From Euperipatoides rowelli (lineage: Eukaryota > Onychophora > Udeonychophora > Euonychophora > Peripatopsidae): 13,930 bases of DNA. The stretch lies in assembly GCA_003024985.2 (NCBI GenBank), contig PXIH01S0023611.1. One strand, written 5' to 3'. Both the position numbers and the translations under genes were made by a program. Below, piece after piece: positions 1 through 8,483 of this stretch. The notes below the pieces were generated by a model. It had not been told where the DNA came from. It saw only the letters and a program-made list of their open reading frames with translations, and did no database searches. Positions within the stretch are counted from its first letter, which is position 1. Each line of letters starts with the position of its first letter.

Positions 1-20
1 TATATATATATATATATATA
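1..20. repeat. (TA)n microsatellite
   Basis: Ten TA dinucleotides open the window and may continue to its left. AT-rich sequence follows directly up to the first interspersed repeat. Confidence 0.95.
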
Positions 21-68
21 CTCAACTAATATTTAAGTGTATAGGTTTTATATACTTTATATAGTCCA

Positions 69-420
69 CAGGCAGGGCCCCTAAATCCTAATCGGGGTCC
101 CGGGACTGGAAATCTAGGCCCTTACATATTTTTTGATGAGCTTAACCTTTTTCATGAAGATTTGATGCTTTTTTTTTATAGCATGGACATTTTGTTTACC
201 TTTTATAGACTGTGGGTCCCTAAGTCAGGCCTATAGGGCCCTTTGTGTAAGAAGATTTGATAATCTTTTTTTTTTCTTGGTTGTATGGACATTTTGTTTA
301 CATTTGTTTGGCCAAAGGGACCCTTGTTCAAGCCCATGCACCCCCTCATCATTCCTGGTCATAACTATGCAGTTTCTTATGGACTACGGCCCCATCCAAC
401 TCCCCTTTGTAGGGTCCCTG
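69..420 (+). mobile_element. CAGGC-ended miniature DNA transposon, copy 1
   Basis: This is one of three related repeats in the window. It opens with CAGGCAGGGCCCC, then a TCCTAATC block, a GGGAC-TGGAAATC block, T-rich tracts and GGACATTTTGTTTAC. It closes with a CATCCAACTCCCC block and GGGTCCCTG, so the ends form a loose terminal inverted repeat. TATATAGT lies at 58-65 and again immediately after the element at 421-428, a possible 8-bp target duplication with a 3-nt offset. The surroundings are TA-rich, so chance is possible. CAG-type ends and 8-bp duplications suit non-autonomous hAT elements, but the superfamily is inferred. It is longer than the other copies, partly because of an internal duplication (about 156-201 against 251-301). 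The 60-64 aa frames inside it look like noise. Confidence 0.6.
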
Positions 421-1778
421 TATATAGTATATACACTTGTACATATAATAGCCTATATACTAAATAAATAGACTAAAGTACTTGTAATGTAAAGAGACAG
501 GAGTAACAGGATCAAAGCTCTCAAGCAAAATCAATTATAATCCATTCACTGATTTATTGGTTTCAGGTTTCAGGCATATTTGACATTTTATTTATTTACC
601 TGGCTAGGGCATTTTTATTGATCTAATTATGATACTGTATTTACTAGCTAGACAACAAGATTAGTTTTAAGGTTAGGTAAAACATAAATGGTGTTCTGTT
701 TATTTAGCCACTGCTAGATATTTTTGCTCTCTCTTGCAATCAAAACAAGAAATCTATAAAGAGAGGAAAAATCATCGATCAATGATGTGCAACCATACAG
801 GACAGAAGCACCAGTATACTAAACATCTCTCAATAAATAAAATAAGAAAAGGCATTAAAAAAAATAAACCAATCGGGCTAACTTACATTAAACCTAAATA
901 CTGATAGTAAAAAAAAAAAAAAAAAAATCATTAAATTCCAAATATAATATAGTATAATTTGATAACGTTTAATCTTTTATTTTTACCTCCAAGCATATCA
1001 TAATAAAAATGAACCGAACTTCTGAATCATAAAGTGCTTCGGTTTAATGAAATTCTTTACTTTCAGAATTGAATGATGAAAATTATAAACTGCATGTTAC
1101 TTAACAGTAATTTAGCTTAGAGTATTATATGTAATAAGACAAACTCGTACATGATTAAATTAATATTCTTTTCCCAATATTAAATAATTAGATTTGACAT
1201 CCCTGCAGCCGCAGGTTAATACTTCCAATGTCAAAGTTAATTAGAATATTCTTAAAAAATGTACTCTACAGTGAAACTGAGAAAATAAAAGCACTTTTAG
1301 AATTTTAATTTTTGATGTACAGAGGATGAAAAAAAAAATATTAAAATTACAAAATAAAATTGAAGGCAGAGAGTTTTTAAAAAGTTATTACTATACAGGC
1401 TATTAAATTATTGGTTAGATATTTATTGACAGTGTATTTGGATTTCATTTATTGGCACATTTAAAACTGCTGAAAAATCAATGTAATCTATTACCGTATA
1501 TGTAGGGGAGACCTCTGTACCTAGGGCTGGATTTTTTTCTCTTCAAACTGCTATAAAAATTCTATTTTTTTTTTTAAATATTTGAATGAAAATTTTGCTT
1601 CACATTCTTTATGTATTTGTTATTATATCAACAATAATCAGATTTTATTTTTTTACAATTCAAATGATGAATACACTAATTTATGAACACTGGCTTAGAA
1701 AAAATCTAACAAATGGTTAAAAAAAACATAATATACAGTACTTGAAATAATTGACCTAAATTCAAAAAATACACATTT
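421..1778. other. AT-rich stretch without recognisable genes
   Basis: I see no coding signal here. It contains a 19-A run at 909-927 and a small GC palindrome, CCTGC-AGCC-GCAGG, at about 1202-1215. The poly(A) run could be a retroposon tail, but no SINE body with pol III boxes is recognisable in front of it. Confidence 0.6.
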
Positions 1779-2029
1779 TTAACCTTCGAGCGGTTACGTT
1801 CAAAATTTTAACATGAGCGGTCGCATGTCGTAATTTTTACGACACATAGAATCCTTTGTATAAAAGTTTCCAAATAGGCTATGTGTAATAATGAAATGAT
1901 TACACATATTTATGTTCTATTTACTGTCAGGAATTTTATTATATAAAGAAAAAAAAATTCCAACAAACAGATTTTTTTGTGATTATATTTCTAATAGCTG
2001 CATTCATTATGCTTGTATATACTGTAGGC

Positions 2030-2068
2030 CAGGGGTGCTCAACCTTTAAGAGTATAAGAGCTACTTAT
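2030..2068 (+). mobile_element. Terminus of a hAT-like transposon, cut off at an N
   Basis: CAGGGGTGCTCAACCTTTAAG followed by AGAGCTACTT resembles the terminal inverted repeats of hAT/Charlie-type elements, which commonly begin CAGGGGT and continue with CAACCTTT. Only about 39 bp are present before the N at 2069, and no matching opposite end was found in the window. The eight bases before it (2022-2029) would be the target duplication but have no visible partner. The family call comes from remembered consensus patterns. Confidence 0.4.
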
Positions 2069-2069
2069 N
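2069..2069. other. Single N, possible collapsed gap
   Basis: The hAT-like terminus stops here and unrelated sequence follows, which suits a missing interval better than one ambiguous base. Confidence 0.5.
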
Positions 2070-2243
2070 ACTGACAGTCTAGGAATGACCGTGTGTATGT
2101 AGCTTAAGGGTTAAACCTCTAAGTTCCTTTTTTTTAATTATTTGTTAAATTACTTAAATAAATCTCCTTAATAAATATTCTTATTATTTTCAATTATTTC
2201 AAGCTGGTTATTTAAAGTGTCTAATGGGTTTATTTACACTTAC

Positions 2244-3107
2244 TTAGTAGCAATAAATACCCATGATGTCACCAGGATAAGTCACATGATGCTCAGTAGC
2301 AAAATAAATACTCATGATGTCATCAGCAGGTCATACAATGCTCAGTAATAAAACAAATACCCATGGTGTCATCAGGATAAGTCACATGATGCCCAGTAGC
2401 AAATTAAATACCCCTGAGGTCACCAGGATAAGTCACATGATGCTCAGTAACAAAATACCCAGGATATCATCAGGATAAGTCACATGATGCTCAGTATCAA
2501 AATAAATACCCATGAATGTCATCAGGATAAGTCACATGATGCTCAGTATCAAATTACACATATCAGGATAAGTCACATGACATTCAGTAGCAAAGTAAAT
2601 ACTGTATCATGATGTCATCAGCAGATCATACAATGCTCAGTAATAAAACAAATACCTATGATGTCATCAGTATGTCATGTGATTCTCAGTAGCAAAATAA
2701 ATACTCATGATATAAGGATAAGTCTCATGATGCTCAGTAGTAAAATAAATACCCATGATATCAGGATAAAGTCTCATGATTCTCAGTCCCAGATAAGTCA
2801 CGTGATGCTCAGTAGCAAAATAAATACTCATGATGTCATCTGGATATGTCATATAATGCTCAGTATTAAAATAAATATCCAAGATGCCATCTGGATAAGT
2901 CACATGAGGCTAAGTAGGCAAAATAAATACCTGCGATGTTGTTGGATAAGTCATATAATGCTCAGTAGCGAAATAAATACCATGATGTCATCTGGATAAG
3001 TCACATGATGATCAGTAGCAAAATAAATACCATGATGTCATCACAATAAGTCACACTGTTCAGCAGTGCAATAAATATTCATGATGTCATCAGGAAAGTC
3101 ACATGAT
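2244..3107 (+). repeat. 51-bp minisatellite, about 17 diverged copies
   Basis: Tandem array with a unit of about 51 bp; for example ATGATGTC begins at 2263 and again at 2314. Each unit carries AAATAAATACC, CATGATGTCATC, GGATAAGTCAC and ATGCTCAGTAGC in that order. Units are diverged, with small indels. Two units sharing the unusual string ATACAATGCTCAGTAATAAA occur 295 bp apart (from 2326 and 2621), indicating that a block of about six units was duplicated. Because 51 is divisible by three, long open frames with a 17-residue period cross the array on both strands (2658-2999 plus, 2667-2903 minus). They are a by-product of the repeat, not genes. One unit has the palindrome TCACGTGA at 2798-2805 where most have TCACATGA. 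Confidence 0.95.
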
Positions 3108-3244
3108 AAAGCTGCTTGTTGCTATAAATTAATAATATTAAAGAAATTTAATTTGGGATTGGAATTTTATTGAAACATTAAGAGATTTATATTTAAAATC
3201 GTATTTGAAAATAGCTTTTTTATTGTGCGTGTAAAAGAATAAAT

Positions 3245-3394
3245 GGCCTGGGGAGGTAGGGGTAATGGGTTCAGAGTTTCTAAAAGGATAAATGGGCAAA
3301 GGATGTAGGGGGAGGGTTAGGGGAGATGGTATTAGGGGTTGAGAGTGAGGGGGCAGGGAGATGGGAGTGTGGGGGGGGGGATAGAAGGAGGGAA
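3245..3394 (+). other. G-rich tract with G-quadruplex potential
   Basis: The plus strand is strongly purine- and G-rich, unlike its AT-rich surroundings. It has many runs of three or more Gs separated by short spacers, including GGGTTAGGGG, and an 11-12-base G run near 3371-3380. The four-run spacing meets the usual G-quadruplex rule. No gene is visible in it. Confidence 0.7.
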
Positions 3395-3399
3395 CTAGG

Positions 3400-3427
3400 G
3401 CCCATTGTATTTCTAATTACAATGGGC
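3400..3427. repeat. Perfect 10-bp inverted repeat (hairpin)
   Basis: GCCCATTGTA (3400-3409) and TACAATGGGC (3418-3427) are exact reverse complements around an 8-nt AT-rich loop. A TTTTCGGCC motif follows. It closes the G-rich tract and may be the edge of an unidentified repeat. Confidence 0.85.
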
Positions 3428-4087
3428 TTTTCGGCCAGTAATTAATAATTGAAACACGAATAATTGTTGCATTCAGATAACAAATTAATATTAAAAATTG
3501 TTTATGAAGGTTAAGTTAACCTTTAATCTCATATCTATGTTATGATGAGAGAATTGCGAAGTTATCATAAGATACTCCATGCAAAAACTCATATACAGAT
3601 GCACACTTCAATGATCTTAGAATTCTAATAATATTCTCATGTTTATACTTCATCAAAATATTGACATAAATGCAGGACATATTTATACTAGAGGGAAATT
3701 AAGTTTAAATGAAACATATAAATGTGTTAAATGTTGTTATGAAAGACGACGCGTTCTATCACATTTCTCCGAGTCAGAATGCCTTTCCGATCATTCTTTG
3801 AGTGCAACACCTTTCAGCAAGAAGACAAGCTTTTATACTTTACAAAACCAACGTATATTATTTGGCAATGTAATTAAAATTTGCAGTGTAATTTCTTAAT
3901 ACTTTTTAATGTGAGGGAACCCTTTCTTCACATATGCCTACCCACAGTCACAAGCTTTGAGGACCCAAAGTTACATCCCTGAATAGAAAACAATACTGAT
4001 AAATCAAATTGGAATTATACTGCTAAAAATCTTACGATATATATTTATAAGACTGTATTTTATATACATTATAATTATACACATTGT
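3428..4087. other. Gene-free AT-rich stretch
   Basis: This holds a short palindrome, AGGTTAA-G-TTAACCT, at 3508-3522 and an 86-residue open frame at 3639-3899. That frame has one Cys-x2-Cys and a basic Glu-Arg-Arg-Arg run but no recognisable domain. I treat it as chance, with low confidence either way. Confidence 0.5.
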
Positions 4088-4359
4088 CAGGCTCCCCACA
4101 TGGCGGGGTTGGTTGGGGCTGCAGTTCAGGGGCCAATGGATGACCAAAGCTCATAAAATACTTCATATTTATGACATACCGGTGCTTAACAGCAAAAAAA
4201 AACATAGCCTTGTAAAAACTAACAAAGTGTTCCAACAGCCCCCCTCCCCCCAAAAAAAAAAAGCTTATCAAAAATATAAGGGAGTGGTACCAGGCCCTTC
4301 CTGGATTTCGATTCCCAGGAGGGGGGGGGGGGGCTGGTCGGTTAGGATGTTGGGGCCTG
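4088..4359 (-). mobile_element. CAGGC-ended miniature DNA transposon, copy 2
   Basis: Read on the minus strand, this copy begins CAGGCCCCAACATCCTAA and runs through the GGGAATCGAAATCCAGG and GGCCTGGTACCAC blocks. It continues with CCTTATATTTTTGATAAGC, a T/G tract, GGAACACTTTGTTAG and GTCATCCATTGGCCCC, then CAGCCCCAACCAACC, and ends GGGGAGCCTG. Its order and wording follow copy 3 closely. Flanking octamers (CACATTGT before, CATATTAC after) match at 5 of 8 positions, a weak candidate target duplication. A 13-base G run at 4321-4333 is copy-specific. On the plus strand, GGATTTCGATTCCCAGG faintly resembles a pol III B box, but the other copies do not keep it. Confidence 0.65.
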
Positions 4360-4861
4360 CATATTACAGTTAATTCTTGATTTATGCTTGGCTATTGTCC
4401 TTGAAAATCAGAGTGTAAAGGCTCATTTATTCTTCTACGTAATATTCATCCATTGTGTAAAGACGATGGATAGCTTTGCGTAACATGTGCACAGGAGCAG
4501 TCAGGCATGCATTATTTAAAAATGGATAGCCATCTGTTGTCGTCCGTAATTATTGAAAAAAATTGACTTTTATGCAGGCCTATCCCCTGTTTGCTCTCCA
4601 TCTTGTTAGCCATTTGAACCAATCATATCTTAGGTTTTCTAAGTAGAGGGCAGCACGCTGTTTTTTTTGTCCCAATTGATATTAGTTTGAAAACATCGTA
4701 TTTCAATAATTGTTTTGTTATTATTTTCCAACTGATTCAATTAATTTAATAGTTATTATACATGGATTATTTAAAAAAAACATCATAGGCCTACTTGAAA
4801 ATGGATTTTTTTTAAAAAACAAAAATTATTCATAATAAAAAGAGAAAAAAAAAAAAGGAAT
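4360..4861. other. Gene-free AT-rich stretch
   Basis: Only homopolymer runs and AT-rich DNA are visible. I see no open frame or repeat worth naming. Confidence 0.6.
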
Positions 4862-4975
4862 ACAATAAAACCTGTCTTGAGAGACCACCCATTCTGCTAT
4901 TAAATAATGGCCTTTCAAAGGAAGTGGTCTCTACTTTCCCCTTTTTTTTTCGATAAACAGTGCTCTCTCAAATAC
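4862..4975 (+). repeat. Interspersed-repeat fragment with GAGACCAC inverted repeat
   Basis: AGAGACCAC at 4880-4888 and GTGGTCTCT at 4924-4932 are exact reverse complements. They sit in a context (AAAACCTGTCTTGAGAGACC, then GTGGTCTCT) that I recall as typical of repeats spread in many animal genomes. The class and borders cannot be set from one copy. Part of a similar wording (AGTGCTCTCTCAAATAC) follows at about 4960-4976. Flanking DNA is homopolymer-rich. Confidence 0.4.
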
Positions 4976-5317
4976 TGTATTTAAATTTTAACCCTTTCAT
5001 TTTTTTTTTTTTACCTCTTAAGTGATTTTTCAAAATTTTGACTTCCAGGTGCATAATAAATGTATTCAACAACATTTAGGAATAAACATGTTTTTAAAAT
5101 CAAAATTTAATGCAGATTTTAAAAATCAAAACAAAAAAAATCTATCTCTTACAGAAAGAGATAAAATGAGAAAAAAAATGTGAAAAATATTTTGATTGTG
5201 TGCAATGACTTTAAGGCGTGCAAACAGTCAAACAAAGACACTGAAGATATTTACGTAATTCTTCGAGTGGGGTTAACACTACCGGCACTGGCTAATGCAA
5301 GTCGATTTCCTAGCCAC

Positions 5318-5456
5318 CACTAGATGGAGTAAACTCAAGTAAAATCTACAGATAGAATTATGCAATAGGCCTATAAAATAATGGAAATTAACTAAATAAA
5401 TAATAAATAACAATCATTACAAATATTACAAAATAAAAAATATGCTCCACCTAGTG
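5318..5456. mobile_element. 139-bp inverted-repeat element
   Basis: CACTAGATGGAG (5318-5329) and CTCCACCTAGTG (5445-5456) are reverse complements at 11 of 12 positions. They enclose about 115 bp of AT-rich, non-coding DNA. This is the structure of a small MITE, nested within the larger TTAA-flanked element. No clear target duplication is visible, so an insertion border is not proven. Confidence 0.45.
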
Positions 5457-5715
5457 ATCTGTCTTTTCTTATTATAGAATGTTTTCTATCACTTAAAAGG
5501 CTTTCAATTATGAAAGATTTCTGAATGACATGAGTTCAAATGGATCATTGTAACATCAGCTGTGAACAATCCATTATTATAAATGAAACAATTTTAGTTA
5601 GTAATGAGTAGATTCGATTCTCTGATTTGTCAATTCCATTCTTGGGGTATAGTCGGTATCGAATACTAACATAAGTTGATCTTCAATTCCAATTCTGTCT
5701 TTAAAGGAGACACAT

Positions 5716-5716
5716 N
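5716..5716. other. Single N, possible collapsed gap
   Basis: It lies within the TTAA-flanked element. Nothing recognisable on either side tells whether sequence is missing here. Confidence 0.4.
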
Positions 5717-5829
5717 AGTTTTAGGAATAGAAGGCAGAGATAAACCCACAAGACCATACACATAGACACATTTTATAAAAAATTTAATTTGTCGTAAAAT
5801 TTACGACAGCGTGACCGCAAGTAGGTTAA

Positions 5830-6671
5830 ACTGAAAATCAATGTTGGTCTAGTATTGAGATGTTATAATATTATTGTATCTTCATTTGAATTCACAAAAA
5901 AATAAAATGATTTAATTTCCTGCTTTAAAAACAACTGTAGCCTATCTACTGTATATCTTTAAAAATGCTAAAATTTTAGTTCTACCACCATTTTGATAAG
6001 GATGGGACTCCATGGGAGTATAGATATTAATGGAGTTTTTGTTATCATTCTTTTGTTCATTTTAAAATCATACAATCTTTATCCAATCATAACACAACTG
6101 ATAATGCTACATTTGTATGACCTACAAGAAACAAATGATAAACATAACATGATCAGAGGGGTGCTTTATGTCCATTGGAACATAATTTTTGCATGAAAGT
6201 GATTAAAAAGCTTTAATATATAGACAAAAGTTATTAGTTGCATATAAAACCATATGTTATTAATGGAAGCAAAACACCATTGCAGAATTGTAATAAATGT
6301 GGCCATGAGCTCAACTGGATTTTCAAGTAAATGACTGTATAGTCAACTCTTAAATTTTTTTTTAAACATTCTCTCCAATAATATCAGAATTAGGTAGTTA
6401 ATTTTCATATTTTAAAAATTATTATTAAGCTTACAAAAGTTTAGTTTTCTTCGAAGAGTATGTTGTGATAATAATGTACACTATAACTATCTTGTTTAAT
6501 AGTCTAGTACACCAAAACTTGAATTGGCTTCTATTATATGGAATAGAAACAAATTTTACTAATTTGGATTGTTTAAAGTTGGGCAGGTCTGGAGATGATT
6601 CCCTCCATTATTTTTCCCCAGGGACCAAAAATATAGTCAGCAAAACTATTCATACATAGATCCCAATTCTA
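5830..6671. other. Gene-free AT-rich stretch
   Basis: Two short open frames (5993-6196 and 6465-6659) have no recognisable motif and a composition expected from AT-rich noise. I see no repeats. Confidence 0.6.
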
Positions 6672-6940
6672 TAAGGCTGCGTCACACTGGACGTTGCGTT
6701 GGCATAGCGGGGACACAATTTTTATAAAGCACATAGTTTTTAATGGGATGCGACAAATAGACATTTGCATTAGTTTTGCCGTCATTTGCGGCTGACTTGC
6801 GGTAAAAAAACCATAGAGGTTGCTTTTAAAATTTATACGTGGACTTGCGGCCGCTTGCATAGGAATCTATACATTTTTTAAATAAAGCATTGTTTTCAAT
6901 GGGATACACCATATACACCGCAAGTTTCATGCGATTAAGA
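6672..6940 (+). mobile_element. Partial repeat beginning TAAGGCTGCGTCACACTGG
   Basis: The opening TAAGGCTGCGTCACACTGG, followed by CpG-bearing words (GACTTGCGGC, ACTTGCGGT, GCGACAAATAG) and two TTTTMAATGGGAT blocks, is a wording I recall from non-autonomous DNA transposons in fish and marine invertebrates. The expected inverted end (ending ACGCAGCCTTA) is not found downstream, so the copy looks truncated and the right border is approximate. The region is clearly richer in CpG than its flanks. The 63-residue minus-strand frame over it is incidental. Confidence 0.45.
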
Positions 6941-7315
6941 TCTTTCTATTTCAGATCTGACATCTTGCTTTCATAATTGAAAAAGTTGTGTTATTGGACT
7001 AAAAGTTCTAAAATAAGAAAAACCAAAAGCAATGCTTGAACTTGATCAATTAATTTTAAATAAGAAATAAAAAAGAATGGTATTCTGAACTCAAGCTGTC
7101 GTCTTCTGTTGCCGATCTTAAAAAAAAAAAAAAAAAAAAACCCTACAAAAGATGAAAGATTTTTGTGAGTGCGCTTTCTTGAAATGAATAATTGCTATCG
7201 TATTTCAACAAATCAAAAACTGTTTCTCATAGATCAGGTAAAAATGATTTAATCTTGCCAGATGAATGAACAGATCCCTGACAATTGATTTTAAGGAATG
7301 TGAGTTCATCCTTTA
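6941..7315. other. Gene-free stretch with a 21-A run
   Basis: The poly(A) run lies at 7120-7140. It could be a retroposon tail, but no identifiable body precedes it. Confidence 0.5.
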
Positions 7316-7396
7316 TTAACCCTGCAGTAGTCGCGGTATCTGTGAGATACACATTGCACCTTTAAAAATTAATTTCTAGCTAATGTGCAGAGCTAG
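7316..7396 (+). mobile_element. TTAACCC-type element end, cut off at an N
   Basis: TTAACCCTGCAG followed by GTCGCGG and a short palindrome (GTATCT at 7336-7341, AGATAC at 7345-7350) has the same plan as the ends at 1779 and 5829: TTAACC, then a GCGG word, then a palindrome. The palindrome sequence differs. It ends at the N at 7397, directly next to reverse-transcriptase sequence. Confidence 0.35.
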
Positions 7397-7397
7397 N
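7397..7397. other. Single N at a sharp sequence boundary
   Basis: To the left is a TTAACCC-type element end. To the right, with no transition, LINE reverse-transcriptase coding begins mid-domain. This suits a collapsed gap. Confidence 0.55.
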
Positions 7398-7747
7398 AAA
7401 AGAAATTTTCTGAACCTCTTCACTCAGTCAAAAATAATGATGACATTTTATATGATGTGCAAATGATTGATTATTTATATAATTATTATTATAAATTATT
7501 TGCAAACACCAATTTTATTACAAATATTTCTCAAGATGTTAATAAGTGGTTTAATGAATCTCAGCCAAAAGAAGAGTTCAATTTTGAAATAATAGAAAAA
7601 CTAATTAATGAAACTTTAAATAAAATTAATAAAAGAGCTAGTCCAGGGCCAGATGGCATTACAGTGAAAATCTATAAAGTGTTCTCGCATGTTTTCTCAA
7701 AAATTCTTGTAAAGCTCTTTACAAAACTGATTAATGTGATACATTAT

Positions 7748-7785
7748 AAATTGTTTGGGTTTGATGGAATAAACCCAAACAATTT
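7748..7785. repeat. Perfect 15-bp inverted repeat inside the RT relic
   Basis: AAATTGTTTGGGTTT (7748-7762) and AAACCCAAACAATTT (7771-7785) are exact reverse complements around an 8-nt loop. They fall in the RT segment between ASPGPDGI and RLITLQN. Perfect symmetry in a decayed coding region suggests a local template-switch mutation. Confidence 0.9.
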
Positions 7786-8342
7786 TATTTTAAAGCTCAA
7801 AAATAATTTCTCTCATTCTAGTGGCAGTCCTATAGTATCTGACATTAGGCTAATAACTCTTCAAAATTTAGAGGTAAAAATTTTTGGTAAAATTATCTTG
7901 GAAAAAATGGTCCAAAAATTAAAAGAGGTTATAGTCCTGAATCAATATGCTATGGCTTCAAGATCTATCCATGATGCAATTTCTTTGTTTCATCTTCATT
8001 GCAGCATATTAAGAAACACAAGCTGAAAAGGGCAGCCCTGATATTTTGTGATTTCAGGGTGGCGTTTGATACAGTCTCTCAGTCTTATCTTATAAAACAG
8101 ATTTTCAAAATTTTTGGAAAATCTAATATATCAATTGCCTGTGTAAATTATATAGTAAATAAAATGATTATCCCAAAAATGGGAAGAATGCAATTTGAGG
8201 CTATTCCATTAAATAATGGAATATCACAAGGATCAACATTGTCCTCAGCATTTTTCTGTCTATATATTAATAAATTATTAAAGAAAATAGCAAAATTAAA
8301 ATTGGGAATTGTTGTGGGACAGAGCTTGATATATGTAGATTC

Positions 8343-8483
8343 AATAGCATTTCTTGATGACATCGTGGTGATTATTGAATAGCATTTCTTGATGACATCG
8401 TGGTGATTATTGAATAGCATTTCTTGATGACATTGTGGTGATTATTGAATAGCATTTCTTGATGACATTGTGGTGTTTATTGA
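8343..8483 (+). repeat. 35-bp tandem repeat, four copies, over the RT catalytic box
   Basis: AATAGCATTTCTTGATGAC starts at 8343, 8378, 8413 and 8448, an exact 35-bp period. Copies 1 and 2 read CATCGTGG; copies 3 and 4 read CATTGTGG, a CpG-to-TpG change. The last copy also has GTTTAT for GATTAT. Each unit includes the codons for the Leu-Asp-Asp catalytic motif. Because 35 is not a multiple of three, each repetition shifts frame and the in-frame copy stops at GAATAG. Confidence 0.95.

Larger units (their letters stand above)
1779..2114 (+). mobile_element. TTAA-flanked piggyBac-like miniature element
   Basis: The left end reads TTAACCTTCGAGCGG and the right end, on the other strand, reads TTAACCCTTAAGC. 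TTAA is the piggyBac target. GAGCGGT occurs twice near the left end. It is followed by a perfect inverted repeat, TGTCGTAA (1826-1833) and TTACGACA (1837-1844). The same GCGGTC-plus-palindrome arrangement recurs inverted at 5790-5829. A hAT-like end and an N lie inside, so the right border is uncertain. The piggyBac assignment rests on TTAA and CC-type ends only. Confidence 0.4.
5273..5829 (-). mobile_element. TTAA-flanked piggyBac-like miniature element, second copy
   Basis: The right end read on the minus strand is TTAACCTACTTGCGGTCAC. The left end on the plus strand is TTAACACTACCGGCACTGG. They agree as TTAAC-CTAC-CGG-CAC with small gaps, forming a plausible terminal inverted repeat at TTAA sites. 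Just inside the right end, TGTCGTAA (5790-5797) and TTACGACA (5801-5808) form the same palindrome as in the element at 1779. The two elements therefore share a motif of about 30 bp in opposite orientation. A smaller inverted-repeat element (5318-5456) and an N (5716) lie inside. Borders and family are inferred. Confidence 0.4.

Noticed and set aside
2658-2999. 113-residue open frame, and the minus-strand frame at 2667-2903, as repeat proteins
   Set aside because: They lie wholly in the 51-bp minisatellite. The unit length is divisible by three, so long frames with a 17-residue period arise on both strands without selection.
2244-3107. CRISPR array
   Set aside because: Units are contiguous 51-bp copies with no unique spacers, in a eukaryotic context.
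3639-3899. 86-residue frame with Cys-x2-Cys and basic residues, considered as a small gene
   Set aside because: One Cys pair is not a zinc finger. There is no clear start context, splice signal or recognisable family.
4303-4319. tRNA T-arm / pol III B box-like GGATTTCGATTCCCAGG
   Set aside because: It is not conserved in the other two copies of the repeat, and no A box lies at the right distance.
4032-4373. Proline-rich short frames on both strands
   Set aside because: Both fall in the CAGGC-ended repeat copy 2. Their proline and glycine runs come from its C/G homopolymers.
8148-8420. 90-residue minus-strand frame
   Set aside because: It is antisense to the reverse-transcriptase relic and its 35-bp tandem repeat.
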